The notes under the pieces were generated by a model. That model ran no database searches. It worked only from the letters and a program-made list of their open reading frames with translations, and had not been told where the DNA came from. Shown here one piece after another: positions 1-10,011 of a DNA stretch of 64,000 nucleotides (positions are counted from its first letter, which is position 1; the number at the start of each line of letters is the position of its first letter). This stretch comes from Comamonas granuli NBRC 101663 (lineage in GTDB: Bacteria > Pseudomonadota > Gammaproteobacteria > Burkholderiales > Burkholderiaceae_C). The position numbers and the translations under genes were made by a program. The DNA is taken from assembly GCF_000739995.1 (NCBI RefSeq), contig NZ_BBJX01000002.1:186001-250000 (forward strand), read 5' to 3'.

Positions 1-785
1 CAGTGGCCATCCTGCAGACGCGCTACGGCACGCCCTTCCTGCTGAACCTGCTGGCCGGCGGCGTGGTGGCCATGCTGGGCGGCATCGTGGTGGGCATTCC
101 CTCGCTGCGCGTCAAGGGGCTGTACCTGGCGATCGCCACCATCGCGGCCTCGTTCATCGCGCACTTCCTGTTCGCCAACTTCCAGATCACCGGCGGCACG
201 GCCGGGCTGTCGCTGCCGCCGGCGCGGTTGTTCGGGCTGGACCTGGACACCTCGTTCCGCCTGTACTGGCTCATCCTGCCCGTGACGGTGCTCATGCTGC
301 TGGGCGCGGCCAACCTGTTTCGCACGCGCATCGGCCGCGCCTTCATCGCCATCCGCGACCGCGACATCTCCGCCGAGGTGCTGGGCATTCCCCTGCTGCG
401 CTACAAGCTGCTGTCCTTCGGCCTGTCGTCGTTCTACGCCGGCATTGCCGGGGGGCTGTGGGCCTACTTCTTCCGCGTGGTCACGCCCGAGAGCTTTCCG
501 CTGTCCCTGTCCATCTTCTTCCTGGCGGCCATCATCGTGGGCGGCATGGGCTCCATCCTGGGCGGCATCCTGGGCGCGGTGTTCATGACCATGGTGCCCG
601 AGCTGCTCAAGCTGGTGTTCGACTGGCTGCCCGGCGGCACCGAGCTCACCGTCTTCCTCTCGCCCGTGCGCCTGATCGTGTTTGGCGCACTCATCATCGG
701 TTTTCTGGTGTTCGAGCCGCTGGGGCTCGCAGAAATGTGGCGGCGCACGCGCCGCTTCTTCCACCTGTGGCCTTTCCGCAATTAA
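1..785 (+). CDS. livM: Branched-chain amino acid-type ABC transporter permease (LivM family), 5' truncated
   Basis: The gene enters from the left edge; the visible frame is read from base 3 and gives about 260 residues of a family that usually has 300 or more, so the N-terminus lies outside. It is an integral inner-membrane permease of the HAAT (LivM) type: hydrophobic helices alternate with the cytoplasmic EAA-like loop around residues 105-130 (RTRIGRAFIAIRDRDISAEV), which docks on the ATPase and is characteristic of LivM. The protein ends in a basic tail. The binding-protein gene starts 24 bases after the stop and the ATPase follows, so these belong to one transport operon. The transported substrate cannot be read from sequence; the linked CoA ligase suggests an organic acid rather than leucine. 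Confidence 0.92.
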   Translation, partial: VAILQTRYGTPFLLNLLAGGVVAMLGGIVVGIPSLRVKGLYLAIATIAASFIAHFLFANFQITGGTAGLSLPPARLFGLDLDTSFRLYWLILPVTVLMLLGAANLFRTRIGRAFIAIRDRDISAEVLGIPLLRYKLLSFGLSSFYAGIAGGLWAYFFRVVTPESFPLSLSIFFLAAIIVGGMGSILGGILGAVFMTMVPELLKLVFDWLPGGTELTVFLSPVRLIVFGALIIGFLVFEPLGLAEMWRRTRRFFHLWPFRN

Positions 786-809
786 CCCCGTCAACAAGGA
801 GACAGAGAC

Positions 810-2000
810 ATGGCACAGCAACCCGCATCCACCCGGCGCCGCAGCCTCATGCTGGGCGCCGCCGCTGCCGCCGGCAGCGCAGCGCTCACGCACCCGCTCG
901 CAGTGCTCGCCCAGGGCGCCGAGGAGATCGTCATCGGCGGCTCCATCCCCATGACGGGCGTGTTCGCCTTCGCCGGCGTGGGCATCAACGCCGGCATCCA
1001 GGACTACGTGAAGATCGTCAACGACGCCGGCGGCATCAAGGGCCGCAAGGTCAAGTACGTGCCCGAGGACACGGGCTACAAGGTGGACGTGTCGGTGGCC
1101 GCGTTCAAGAAGATCACCAGCCAGAACAAGGTCAACGTCTACTACGGCGACTCCACCGGCTTCGCCAAGACCATCAACCCCGAGCTGGAGAGGAACGGCA
1201 ACATCCTCATGGCCGGCGCCTCCTTCGCCACCGAGCTCAACGACCCCAAGAAGTACCCGCACCAGTTCCTCGTGGGCCCGGACTACACCGAGATGTTCGG
1301 CATCCTGCTCAAGCACATCGCCAAGGAAAAGCCGGGCGCCAAGGTGGCCTTCGTGTACTCGGACTCCGAATTCGGCCGCGACCCCATCGACTCCAGCGAG
1401 GCCCTGGCCAAGAAGCTGGGCCTGTCCGTGCCCATCAAGATCATGACGCCCGCGGGCAGCGTGGATGTCTCCACCGAAGTCATCAAGCTGCGCCGCGCCG
1501 CGCCCGACTACACCATCTTCCACGGCTACATCCTCGCGCCCATCCCCGAGTTCATCACCCAGGGCAAGCAGCAGGGCATGACCAGCAAGTGGATGGGCAC
1601 CTTCTGGACCATGGACAGCTCCACCGTCATGAAGATGGGGCCCGACGGCGACGGCTTCATGGGCGTCATGCCCTACCGCTACTACTACGACACGGAAAAG
1701 GCGCCCATGCTGGAGAAGATCCGCGCCCTGCGCCCGGAGTACCAGAGCACGGCCTACATGCAAGGCTTCCTGGCGGCCATGCTGTTCCTGGAGTCGGCCA
1801 AGCGCTGCCTGGACGGCAACAAGCCGCTCACCGGCGACAACCTCAAGGCCGCGCTCAACAGCCTGAAGGACTTCGACACCGGCGGCCTGATCGGCGTGCC
1901 CATCACCATCAGCGGCAACTCCATCCCCGTGGGCCGCGTGTACAAGGCCGACATGAAGGCGCAAAAAATGGTGGCTGCGTCCGACTGGATCAAGCTCTGA
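810..2000 (+). CDS. ABC transporter substrate-binding protein (HAAT/LivJ-like), Tat-type signal
   Basis: 396 residues. The N-terminus TRRRSLMLG followed by an Ala-rich hydrophobic stretch ending near LAQG looks like a twin-arginine signal peptide, so the mature periplasmic binding protein begins around residue 34. The mature part starts with IVIGGSIPMTGVFAFAGVGINAGIQD, the usual opening of type I periplasmic binding proteins of the Leu/Ile/Val family (Peripla_BP_6), and the length fits. A Shine-Dalgarno-like AAGGAGA lies at about 795-801, supporting this ATG. It sits between the permease and the ATPase. Neighbouring acyl-CoA ligase and beta-oxidation genes suggest a carboxylic acid ligand (inference). 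Confidence 0.93.
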   Translation: MAQQPASTRRRSLMLGAAAAAGSAALTHPLAVLAQGAEEIVIGGSIPMTGVFAFAGVGINAGIQDYVKIVNDAGGIKGRKVKYVPEDTGYKVDVSVAAFKKITSQNKVNVYYGDSTGFAKTINPELERNGNILMAGASFATELNDPKKYPHQFLVGPDYTEMFGILLKHIAKEKPGAKVAFVYSDSEFGRDPIDSSEALAKKLGLSVPIKIMTPAGSVDVSTEVIKLRRAAPDYTIFHGYILAPIPEFITQGKQQGMTSKWMGTFWTMDSSTVMKMGPDGDGFMGVMPYRYYYDTEKAPMLEKIRALRPEYQSTAYMQGFLAAMLFLESAKRCLDGNKPLTGDNLKAALNSLKDFDTGGLIGVPITISGNSIPVGRVYKADMKAQKMVAASDWIKL

Positions 2001-2015
2001 CCCTGAAGACGCTCT

Positions 2016-2109
2016 GTTTTTGATAGCTGCTCGCGCTGGATGGAAAACACATTCAAACCGTTTTTCTTATTGAAAAGCCTTCCATCCAGCGGCAAGCGCT
2101 ATCAAAAAA
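2016..2109. repeat. Dispersed comamonad hairpin repeat, copy A (long arms)
   Basis: A long imperfect inverted repeat fills the gap between the binding protein and the ATPase genes. The left arm begins TTTTTGATAGCTGCTCGCGC and continues with TGGATGGAA; the right arm is TTCCATCCAGCG followed by GCAAGCGCTATCAAAAAA. The arms pair over about 28 bases and flank an AT-rich centre. The same arm sequences recur at eight or more other places in the window. Confidence 0.8.
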
Positions 2110-2137
2110 TGACTACGCGCCTCCCCGCCCCGATGCC

Positions 2138-2946
<809 letters not shown>

Positions 2947-2959
<13 letters not shown>

Positions 2960-4755
2960 ATCTCCCCGAACTCACCCTGCCCCAGATGCTGCGCGAGCGC
3001 GCACGCCAGGACGCTGCGCGCATCGCCATCCGGCAGAAGGACTTCGGCATCTGGAAGCCCTTCACCTGGGCGCAGTACTACGAGCGCGCCGCGCATTTCG
3101 GCCAGGGCCTGCTGCAACTGGGCCTGCCCGAGGGCGGCCACGTGGGCGTGATCGCCGAGAACCGCATCGAATGGGTGCTGGCGCAAATGGGCGCGGGCCT
3201 GGTGGGCGGCATCACCGTGGGCGTCTACCCCACCAGCCCCACGGCCGAAGTGGCCTACGTGGTGGGCCATGCCGACATCTCCATCATGGTCTGCGAGGAC
3301 CAGGAGCAGACCGACAAGGTGCTGGCCGCGCTGGACCAGCTCCCGCACCTGAAAAAAATCATCGTCATGGAATCCAAGGGCCTGCGCAGCTTCACGCCTG
3401 CGCAGCGCGCCCTGATCGCCACCTTCGATGAGGTCGAGACACTGGGCCGCCAGCAGCACGATCCGGCACGCATCGACGGCTGCCTGGCGCGCCAGCGCCT
3501 GGACGACATCGGCCTGATGATCTACACCTCGGGCTCCACGGGCAAACCCAAGGGCGCCATGATCTCCTACCGCAACATCCGCGGCGTGGTGCCCGGCATC
3601 GTCGAGCGGCTGGAACTCGGGCCGCACACCTCCCACCTGTCCTACCTGCCCCTGTGCCACGTGGCCGAGCAGATGCTCACCACCTTCGTGCCCCTGTACC
3701 TGGGTTCCACGGTCAACTTCGGCGAATCCATACGCACCGTGCAGGAGGATCTGCGCGAAGTGGCGCCCACCATGTTCCTGGGCGTGCCGCGCATCTGGGA
3801 GAAGCTCCACTCCGCCATCACCATCAAGATGCAGGAGACCGGACGCTTGCGCCGCGCGCTCTACGCGCACGCCCTGGCCGCCTGCGCCCCGCTGGCCGAG
3901 AAGCCGCGCAGCCAATGGACCGTGACCGAGCGCCTGCGCCACGGCGCGTACTACTGGCTGGTGCTGCGCGCGCTGCAGAACTTCATCGGCCTGCGCGCGG
4001 CCCAGGTCGCGCTCACCGGTGCCGCACCCATCGCGCCCGACGTGGTGCGCTTCTTCCGCACCCTGGGCGTGCCGCTGATCGAGGTCTACGGACTGACCGA
4101 GTCCACCGGCATGGTCACCGGCCACCGGCTCGACCACGTGGTCATCGGCACCGTGGGCCCCGTGACCGCAGGCGTGCAGTACCGCATTGCCGAGAACGGC
4201 GAATTCCAGATCCGCGGCGACATGGTGTTCGCCGGCTACTACAAGAACCCCGAGGCCACGGCGCAAAGCATCGTCGACGGTTGGCTGCACACGGGCGACG
4301 TGGTGCGCGAGGAGCAGGGCCAGATCAAGATCGTGGACCGCTTGAAGGACATCATGATCACCGCCGGCGGCAAGAACCTCACGCCGTCCGAGATCGAGAA
4401 CACCATGAAGGCCAGCCCCTTCATCAAGGAGTGCATCATCGTCGCCGACGGGCGCAAGTACGTCGCCGCGCTGGTGATGATCGACATGGAGACCGTGGGC
4501 AAATGGGCCGAGGCGCGGCGCATCGCGTTCACGCATTTCCGCTCGCTGGTGGAGACGCCCGAGGTGCGCCAGCTCATCGACGGCGAGATCGCCGCAGGCA
4601 ACGCCAAGCTCGCCCAGGTGGCGCAGATCCGCAAATTCCACCTGCTCACCAAGGAACTCGATCACGACGACGGCGAGGTCACCGCTACCATGAAGGTGCG
4701 CCGCGCCAGCATCTACAAGACCTATGCGGCCGAAATCGAGGCGCTTTTCCATTGA
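2947..4755 (+). CDS. AMP-dependent acyl-CoA synthetase (long-chain fatty acid CoA ligase-like)
   Basis: 602 residues, an ANL-superfamily adenylate-forming enzyme that activates a carboxylic acid to its CoA thioester using ATP. The P-loop-like motif YTSGSTGKPKG is at about residues 194-204, VYGLTESTG near 382, the hinge and A8 region GWLHTGDVVREEQGQIKIVDR at about 443-463, and the A10-type motif KNLTPSEIENTMK after it. This arrangement resembles FadD15-type ligases of about 600 residues. The start overlaps livF by 13 bases, and the thiolase follows 17 bases after the stop. The substrate is unknown; linkage to a HAAT transporter points to an imported acid. Confidence 0.92.
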
Positions 4756-4772
4756 AATACAGGAGTTCTCCC

Positions 4773-5960
4773 ATGTCCCACCGTGACGTCTTCGTCGTCA
4801 GCACCGCCCGCACTGCCATCGGCACCTTCGGCGGCAGCCTGAAAGACGTGCCCAACACCCAGCTCGCCACCACCGCCGTCAAGGCCGCCATCGCGCGCGC
4901 CGGCATCGCGCCCGACGCCGTGGGCCATGTGGTCATGGGCAACGTCATTCCCACCGACACCAAGGACGCCTACCTCTCGCGCGTGGCCGCCATCGACGCC
5001 GGCTGCCCCATCGAAACGCCCGCCTTCAACGTCAACCGCCTGTGCGGCTCGGGCCTGCAGGCCATCGTCTCGGCCGCGCAGGCCATCCAGCTCGGCGACT
5101 GCGACGTGGCCATCGGCGGCGGCAGCGAGAGCATGAGCCGCGGCCCCTACTTCGACCAGGCCGCCCGCTGGGGCGCACGCATGGGCGACGCCAAGAGCAT
5201 CGACTACATGCTGGGCATCCTGCACGACCCCTGGCAGAAGATGCACATGGGCATCACCGCCGAGAACGTGGCCGAGCGCTACAAGATCTCGCGCGAGATG
5301 CAGGACCAGCTCGCCCTGACCAGCCAGCAGCGCGCCGCTGCCGCCATCGCCGCCGGCTACTTCAAGGAGCAGATCGTCCCCGTCGAGATCCAGACGCGCA
5401 AGGGCACCGTGCTGTTCCAGGAAGACGAGCATGTGCGCGCCGCCACCACGCTGGAGGTGCTGGCCGGCATGAAGCCCGCATTCAAGAAGGAAGGCGGCAC
5501 CGTGACCGCCGGCAACGCCTCGGGCATCAACGACGGCGCCGCTGCCGTGGTGCTGGCCGGCGGCGACCGCGTGGCCGCCCTGGGCCTCAAGCCCCTGGCG
5601 CGCCTGGTGGGCTACGCGCACGCGGGCGTGGAGCCGGCCTACATGGGCATCGGCCCCGTGCCCGCCACGCAGAAGGTGCTGGCGCGCACGGGCCTCAAGG
5701 TCAGCGACATGGACGTGATCGAGGCCAACGAAGCCTTTGCCGCCCAGGCCTGCGCCGTGGCCCAGGAGCTGGGCTTTGACCCCGCCAAGGTCAACCCCAA
5801 CGGCTCGGGCATCTCGCTGGGCCACCCCGTGGGCGCCACGGGCGCCATCATCACCACCAAGGCGATTGCCGAGCTGCACCGCACGGGCGGGCGCTATGCC
5901 CTGGTGACCATGTGCATTGGCGGCGGCCAAGGGATTGCCGCCATCTTCGAACGGGTTTAA
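4773..5960 (+). CDS. Acetyl-CoA acetyltransferase (thiolase)
   Basis: 395 residues, normal for a thiolase. The start ATG at 4773 has AGGAG at 4761-4765 and leads straight into the conserved VFVVSTARTAIGTFGG. Catalytic residues are visible: nucleophilic Cys91 in NRLCGSGLQ, His351 in GHPVGATG and Cys381 in MCIGGGQG. It either cleaves 3-ketoacyl-CoA with CoA in beta-oxidation or condenses acetyl-CoA; the context (acyl-CoA ligase upstream, acyl-CoA dehydrogenase downstream) favours degradation. The reading frame is open far upstream, but that extension overlaps the ligase and has no thiolase similarity. Confidence 0.94.
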   Translation: MSHRDVFVVSTARTAIGTFGGSLKDVPNTQLATTAVKAAIARAGIAPDAVGHVVMGNVIPTDTKDAYLSRVAAIDAGCPIETPAFNVNRLCGSGLQAIVSAAQAIQLGDCDVAIGGGSESMSRGPYFDQAARWGARMGDAKSIDYMLGILHDPWQKMHMGITAENVAERYKISREMQDQLALTSQQRAAAAIAAGYFKEQIVPVEIQTRKGTVLFQEDEHVRAATTLEVLAGMKPAFKKEGGTVTAGNASGINDGAAAVVLAGGDRVAALGLKPLARLVGYAHAGVEPAYMGIGPVPATQKVLARTGLKVSDMDVIEANEAFAAQACAVAQELGFDPAKVNPNGSGISLGHPVGATGAIITTKAIAELHRTGGRYALVTMCIGGGQGIAAIFERV

Positions 5961-5964
5961 GCCT

Positions 5965-6010
5965 TTTAGGCCTCCAGCGCTTGTCCATCAAGCGCTGGAA
6001 GCTCCTTATT
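5965..6010. repeat. Dispersed comamonad hairpin repeat, copy B (short form)
   Basis: A perfect 9-bp stem CCAGCGCTT (5974-5982) / AAGCGCTGG (5990-5998) with the 7-base loop GTCCATC, followed by AAGCTCCTTATT. It lies between the thiolase and the acyl-CoA dehydrogenase genes. Its stem is the AGCGCTT core shared with the other copies. Confidence 0.75.
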
Positions 6011-6021
6011 CCATAGCAACC

Positions 6022-7188
6022 ATGCTCCCCAACACCCTCCTCACGGCCGAGCAGCAGGCCGAACTGCAGCTCTTCACCGCGTCGCTGGAGCGCTTTTGCG
6101 ACACCGAGATCGAGCCCCACTACCGCGACTGGGAAAAGGCCGGCCTGGTGAGCCGCGAGCTGTTCCGCAGGATGGGCGAGAACGGCTACCTCTGCGCCGA
6201 CGTGCCCGAGGAATACGGCGGCCCGGGGGCCAGCGTGCATTTCTCGTTCGCCGTGGTGCAGGTGCTCTCGCGCCGCGGCTACGGCGGCTTCGTCGGCGGG
6301 CTGCAGGTGCACAACGACATCATCCCGCCCTACCTGCTGCACTGCGGCACCGAGGCTCAGCGCCAGTACTGGCTGCCGCGCATGGCCAGCGGCGAGGCCG
6401 TGGCTGCCATCGGCATGACCGAGCCCGGCGCGGGCAGTGACCTGAAAGCCATCCGCACCACGGCCAAACGCGACGGGGATGGCTACGTCATCAACGGCAG
6501 CAAGATCTTCATCAGCAACGGCCAGCACTGCGACCTGCTGGTGCTCGCCGCCAAGACCGACCCGGCGGCGGGCGCCAAGGGCGTGAGCCTGTTCCTGGTC
6601 GATACGAAGAGCCCCGGCTTCACGCGCGGCCAGAACCTGGAGAAGATCGGCCAGCACGCGGGCGACACCTCCGAGCTGTTCTTCAACGACCTGCACGTGC
6701 CGCAGGATGCCCTGCTCGGCGGCGTGGAAGGCCAGGGCTTCGTGCAGATGATGCGCGAGCTGCCGCGCGAGCGCCTCATCATCGGCGTGCAGGCGGTGTA
6801 CGGCGCCCAGGGTGCGCTGGACGCCACACTCAAGTACGTGCAGGAGCGCCAGGCCTTCGGCCAGGCCATCGCCCAGTTCCAGAACACGCGCTTCACGCTG
6901 GCGCAGTGCGCCAGCGACATCGCCGCCGCCGAGGCCTTCCTCGCGATGAGCGTGGCCGCCTACGAGCGCGGCGCACTCACGCCCGAGGCCGTGAGCGCCT
7001 TGAAGCTGCACACCACCGAGGTCTTCGGCCGCGTGGCCGACGCCTGCCTGCAGCTCTTCGGCGGCTACGGCTACATGGCCGAATACCCGATCGCGCGCTT
7101 CTGGACCGACGCACGCGTGCTGCGCATCTACGGCGGCACCTCGGAGATCATGAAGGAGCTGGTGGCGCGCTCGCTGCTGGGGCGCTGA
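6022..7188 (+). CDS. Acyl-CoA dehydrogenase
   Basis: 388 residues from the ATG at 6022; upstream in-frame codons fall in the hairpin repeat and thiolase end. An FAD flavoprotein that introduces the alpha-beta double bond into acyl-CoA and passes electrons to ETF. The signatures AIGMTEPGAGSDL (about residues 131-143) and QLFGGYGYMAEYPIARFWTDAR near the C-terminus are typical. The end reads IYGGTSEIMKELVAR: as in LCAD-like members, the position of the MCAD catalytic Glu (YEGT) is Gly, so the base must sit elsewhere, as known for that subgroup. It forms one beta-oxidation unit with the preceding thiolase and ligase. Confidence 0.93.
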   Translation: MLPNTLLTAEQQAELQLFTASLERFCDTEIEPHYRDWEKAGLVSRELFRRMGENGYLCADVPEEYGGPGASVHFSFAVVQVLSRRGYGGFVGGLQVHNDIIPPYLLHCGTEAQRQYWLPRMASGEAVAAIGMTEPGAGSDLKAIRTTAKRDGDGYVINGSKIFISNGQHCDLLVLAAKTDPAAGAKGVSLFLVDTKSPGFTRGQNLEKIGQHAGDTSELFFNDLHVPQDALLGGVEGQGFVQMMRELPRERLIIGVQAVYGAQGALDATLKYVQERQAFGQAIAQFQNTRFTLAQCASDIAAAEAFLAMSVAAYERGALTPEAVSALKLHTTEVFGRVADACLQLFGGYGYMAEYPIARFWTDARVLRIYGGTSEIMKELVARSLLGR

Positions 7189-7197
7189 CCACGCGGC

Positions 7198-8115
7198 TCA
7201 GCCGCCCTGCCCCTGGCGGCGCAGGGCTTCCTCCATGCGCGCGATCTCGGCACGCGCCTCGTCGCCTTCGGGAATCGGCCGCCCGGAATCGCGCCACTGC
7301 ACCGCCGCCTTGAAGCCCTCGGTCTGCGCATAGCGGCGGAACCACAGGCCCTCGGGGTTGTGGCGCGTGATGCCGTCGAACACCGTGGCCAGCATCTGGC
7401 CCTGCTCCAGGCCCGCGTTCAGCATGAACTGGTTCACCACCAGCTTGTGCATGGCCAGGTGGCCGCGCGGCACGCCGGCAATGCGGGTGGCCAGTTGCAT
7501 CGTGGTTGCTTCCAGCTCGGCCTCGTCCACCGCACAGTTGGCCAGGCCCCACTCGGCCGCCTGCGCGCCCGAGATCACGTCGCCCGTGAACATCAACTGC
7601 TTGGCACGCAGTGGGCCCAGGCGCTGTGCCCACATGGCCGTGGTGGGGCAGCCCCACACGCGCGTGGGCATGTAGCCTATGCGCGCGTCCTTGGCCATCA
7701 CCAGCAGGTCGCAGCACAGCGCAATATCGCTGCCGCCGGCCACGGCGGCGCCATGCACCTTGGCGATGGTGGGCTTGCTGCAGCGCCACAGGCTCATGAA
7801 GTCCTCGGTGTTGCGCTTCATGAAGGCGTAGTCCTCCATGGGGTCCCAGGGGTACTTCTCCTGCTGGCAGGGGTGCTCGATCTCCTGCGCGGCGGTGTCG
7901 GCCAGGTCGTAGCCGCCGCAGAACCCCTTGCCCGCGCCCTCGACCACGATGACGTGGATGGCGGGGTTGTCCTGCGCCCATTCCACGGCCTGGCGGATCT
8001 CGCGCGGCGTCTCGTTGTTGATGGCGTTGAGCCGCTCGGGCCGGTTGAGCAGCAGGCGCGCAATGCGCGGGTGGCGGGCGTCGGCCTCGATCTGGAGCGT
8101 GGAGTACTGCGGCAT
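7198..8115 (-). CDS. Enoyl-CoA hydratase/isomerase (crotonase family)
   Basis: 305 residues on the minus strand, convergent with the acyl-CoA dehydrogenase with only 9 bases between stops. The crotonase fold is recognised from [19 protein letters not shown], the oxyanion-hole segment [14 protein letters not shown] and [22 protein letters not shown]. In the second segment the position often occupied by a catalytic Glu (AxGGGxELA) is SD, so true hydratase activity is not certain; it could be an isomerase, hydrolase or dehalogenase-type member. Context suggests it works on CoA thioesters made by the neighbouring beta-oxidation enzymes, although its opposite orientation means separate control. 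Confidence 0.88.
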   Translation of the reverse strand: MPQYSTLQIEADARHPRIARLLLNRPERLNAINNETPREIRQAVEWAQDNPAIHVIVVEGAGKGFCGGYDLADTAAQEIEHPCQQEKYPWDPMEDYAFMKRNTEDFMSLWRCSKPTIAKVHGAAVAGGSDIALCCDLLVMAKDARIGYMPTRVWGCPTTAMWAQRLGPLRAKQLMFTGDVISGAQAAEWGLANCAVDEAELEATTMQLATRIAGVPRGHLAMHKLVVNQFMLNAGLEQGQMLATVFDGITRHNPEGLWFRRYAQTEGFKAAVQWRDSGRPIPEGDEARAEIARMEEALRRQGQGG

Positions 8116-8128
8116 GGGATCTCCGGGG

Positions 8129-8380
8129 CTAGCGGTAGAAGGCCTGCACGCTGCCCTTGAGGGTGATCAGCAGGGGCCGCCCCTTGCGGTCCAGCGTCTT
8201 GCCCGCGGGCACCTTGATCCAGCCCTCGCTCACGCAGTATTCCTCCACGTCGGAGCGCTCCTTGCCATTGAAGAGGATGCCGATGCCGGCGTCCTGCTGG
8301 AACACCGCAGCCACATGGTGGGGGCTGCGCGGGTCCACGGCCAGGCGGTCGGGCAAAGGGGGGCGGGCGGTATCGGTCAC
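8129..8380 (-). CDS. DUF3297 family small protein
   Basis: 83 residues if translation starts at the GTG at 8380-8378, which has GAGAGG just upstream on the minus strand; the longer open frame reaching 8740 has no family similarity. The protein ([15 protein letters not shown] ... [18 protein letters not shown] ... GWIKVPAGK ... [13 protein letters not shown]) matches the compact DUF3297 family of proteobacteria as I recall it. No enzymatic motif or membrane segment is visible. It is separated from the enoyl-CoA hydratase gene by 13 bases and may be co-transcribed with it. Function unknown. Confidence 0.85.
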   Translation of the reverse strand: MTDTARPPLPDRLAVDPRSPHHVAAVFQQDAGIGILFNGKERSDVEEYCVSEGWIKVPAGKTLDRKGRPLLITLKGSVQAFYR

Positions 8381-8714
8381 GGAAAGGCCTCTCGCAAAAC
8401 GCAAACCCGCATTGTGCGGCCTGCGCGCGGCCTGCGCGTGGTCCCGATCCTCCGGGGCTGTGGACAAGTCTGGGCAGAGTGCTGGCACAAGCCGCATCTT
8501 GTCCACAGGCGCGGGGGCTAGGCGCCATTTGTCCCCAATCGGGGCGGCGCTGCGCGGCCCCCTGTCCCCATGGCTGCGCGGTACGCAAGCCATTGATTGA
8601 CAAGTACAAAAGCCGCTTGTCCACAGAACAGGGCCATGCCTACTACTACCACTATTGAAAGATATAGCAATACAGGAATACATAGAGAGCGCAGCGCCCC
8701 AGGCATGGGCCCGC
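8381..8714. other. Intergenic region with three TTGTCCACA boxes
   Basis: No gene was recognised in this stretch. It contains three copies of TTGTCCACA, one base away from the canonical DnaA box TTATCCACA: 8459-8467 (minus), 8499-8507 (plus) and 8617-8625 (plus). All three are extended by a C before and a G after on the same strand where readable. An AT-richer patch lies at 8640-8695. The region probably also holds the promoter of the DUF3297 gene. Confidence 0.6.
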
Positions 8715-8757
8715 AAAAAAAAAACCCCGCGGCGCCCCAAAAAGGGCGTGCGCGGGG
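8715..8757 (-). terminator. Rho-independent terminator after rdgC
   Basis: Read on the minus strand, the rdgC message runs into a hairpin with arms CCCCGCG (8725-8731) and CGCGGGG (8751-8757) and an inner CGCCC/GGGCG stem. It is followed by ten U residues (A-run 8715-8724 on the plus strand). Its position 28 bases past the rdgC stop fits. Confidence 0.85.
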
Positions 8758-8785
8758 CGGGAGGAGAAAAAAAAGGGGGCGGGCG

Positions 8786-9772
8786 TCAGAACGGCGCGCT
8801 GGCCGGGTCGGTGTCCGCCGGGGCCTGGGCAGGCCCGGTCACGCTGGCGGAGCGCGCGCGGGCTGCCGGGGGCGTGGCGCCACCCTCGGCTTCGCCGTCC
8901 AGGGCCTCGATCAGGTCCGGGATCAGCCGGGCAAGTTCGCCCGTGGCGATGGCCACGTCGGCGTCAAAACCGCCTTCGTCCTGCGCCTGGCCCTCGAACA
9001 CCGCGTCGAGGAAGGCGATCTTCTTGAGCTGCAGGCCTTCGGTGAGCACGAAGGAGACGCGCTCGTCCCAGGTCAGCGCCAGGCGCGTGGGCAGCTTGCC
9101 GGCAGCGATGTGCTGCTGCACCTCCTCGATGTCCAGCGGGTGGCGCGCATAGCGCACCACGGCCTTGGTTTCATCGGGGCTCTTGAGTTCGCATTCGCGG
9201 TCCACCGTGAAGCCTGCCGGCGGGTCCTGCTCCTTGAGCCAGTGCGCCATGGCCGTTTGCGGCGAGGTGTGGGTGTGCAGCAGTGCCACGGCAAAGCCGG
9301 CGGGCAGTAGCTCGACGAGCTGGCTCACCACCTCGTCGGCACGGGCCTGGCTGCCGGTGTCCAGCACCAGGGTGTGCGCCTGCGGGTCTATCCACACCCA
9401 CATCGACCCCATCTTGGTGAAGGCCATGGGCAGCAGGTCCAGCCGGGCTTCGTCCTTGAGGTCGCGCTTTTCCTTCTTGCCGGGCTTGCGGCCGGTCTCG
9501 CGCTCGATCTGGTCCACCTTTTCCTGCACCTTGCGCGCCAGCACGCTGCCGGGCAGCACCTTGGCCTCGACCATGAAGCGCAAGACCCACTGCCCGCCCA
9601 CGCTTTCGGCCAGGGGGCCATGCGCCTCGCCGCGCGGCGGCACAAAGCCCACCGCGCGCTCTTGCGTCGCGCCGCAAGCGTCAAAGGGCGCCTTCTGCAA
9701 GGCCGCTTCCAGTTCCTCCAGTCCGATCCGCCATTGCGGCGCGATGCGGTACACGATCATGTTCTTGAACAC
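8786..9772 (-). CDS. rdgC: Recombination-associated protein RdgC
   Basis: 328 residues from a GTG start at 9772-9770; GGAAAGG lies five bases upstream on the minus strand, and the resulting N-terminus MFKNMIVYRIAPQWR matches the RdgC family, so the longer frame is rejected. RdgC is a ring-shaped DNA-binding protein that modulates RecA activity and replication-fork recombination. The conserved body includes WVLRFMVEAKVLPGSVL, LLPMAFTKMGSMWVWID and the LALTWDERVSFVLTEGLQLKKIAFLD segment. A low-complexity Ala/Thr-rich tail follows residue 300. It is monocistronic, ending at a strong terminator. Confidence 0.95.
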   Translation of the reverse strand: MFKNMIVYRIAPQWRIGLEELEAALQKAPFDACGATQERAVGFVPPRGEAHGPLAESVGGQWVLRFMVEAKVLPGSVLARKVQEKVDQIERETGRKPGKKEKRDLKDEARLDLLPMAFTKMGSMWVWIDPQAHTLVLDTGSQARADEVVSQLVELLPAGFAVALLHTHTSPQTAMAHWLKEQDPPAGFTVDRECELKSPDETKAVVRYARHPLDIEEVQQHIAAGKLPTRLALTWDERVSFVLTEGLQLKKIAFLDAVFEGQAQDEGGFDADVAIATGELARLIPDLIEALDGEAEGGATPPAARARSASVTGPAQAPADTDPASAPF

Positions 9773-9818
9773 GCAAACCTTTCCGAAGCTGTGCCGGGCA
9801 CCCGCGGGTGCCGGACGA

Positions 9819-9856
9819 TTGCTATTAAAAATATAGCTGCCGACGCTTGTCAAACA
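9819..9856. repeat. Degenerate copy of the dispersed repeat
   Basis: GCTATTAAAAATATAGCTGC followed by CGACGCTTGTCAAAC retains the GCTAT/ATAGC palindrome and the CGCTTGTCAA core of the family but lacks a clean outer stem. It lies just upstream of rdgC on the minus strand. Confidence 0.5.
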
Positions 9857-9903
9857 GGCCTTGAAACCCGATTTGACCGATTACTTTGCGAACGGCAGTG
9901 CAA

Positions 9904-9914
9904 GGAACTTTACA
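9904..9914 (+). promoter_or_regulatory. Possible ECF sigma-factor -35 element (GGAACTTTACA)
   Basis: GGAACTTTACA matches the -35 region of RpoE-type envelope-stress promoters. No equally convincing -10 was found at the expected 15-17-base distance (CAAAACA is nearby). It stands about 100 bases upstream of a Spy/CpxP-like periplasmic protein gene, a plausible envelope-stress target. Confidence 0.35.
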
Positions 9915-10011
9915 CAGGCTCAGCAAAACACCATGCGCGCCTTACATGCTCGGCGCACAGTGGCAGCCATGCACCCACCGGGGTGCACGACCTCTTGGAA
10001 AGGAAACCGCC

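Noticed and set aside
8459-8625. Reading the TTGTCCACA cluster as the main replication origin
   Set aside because: It is 28 kb from the dnaA-dnaN-gyrB/rpmH cluster and lacks an AT-rich unwinding region; kept only as a possible DnaA-binding site.
8381-8740. N-terminal extension of the DUF3297 frame to 203 residues
   Set aside because: The extension lies over repeats and has no similarity; GTG at 8380 with a good ribosome site gives the family's normal length.
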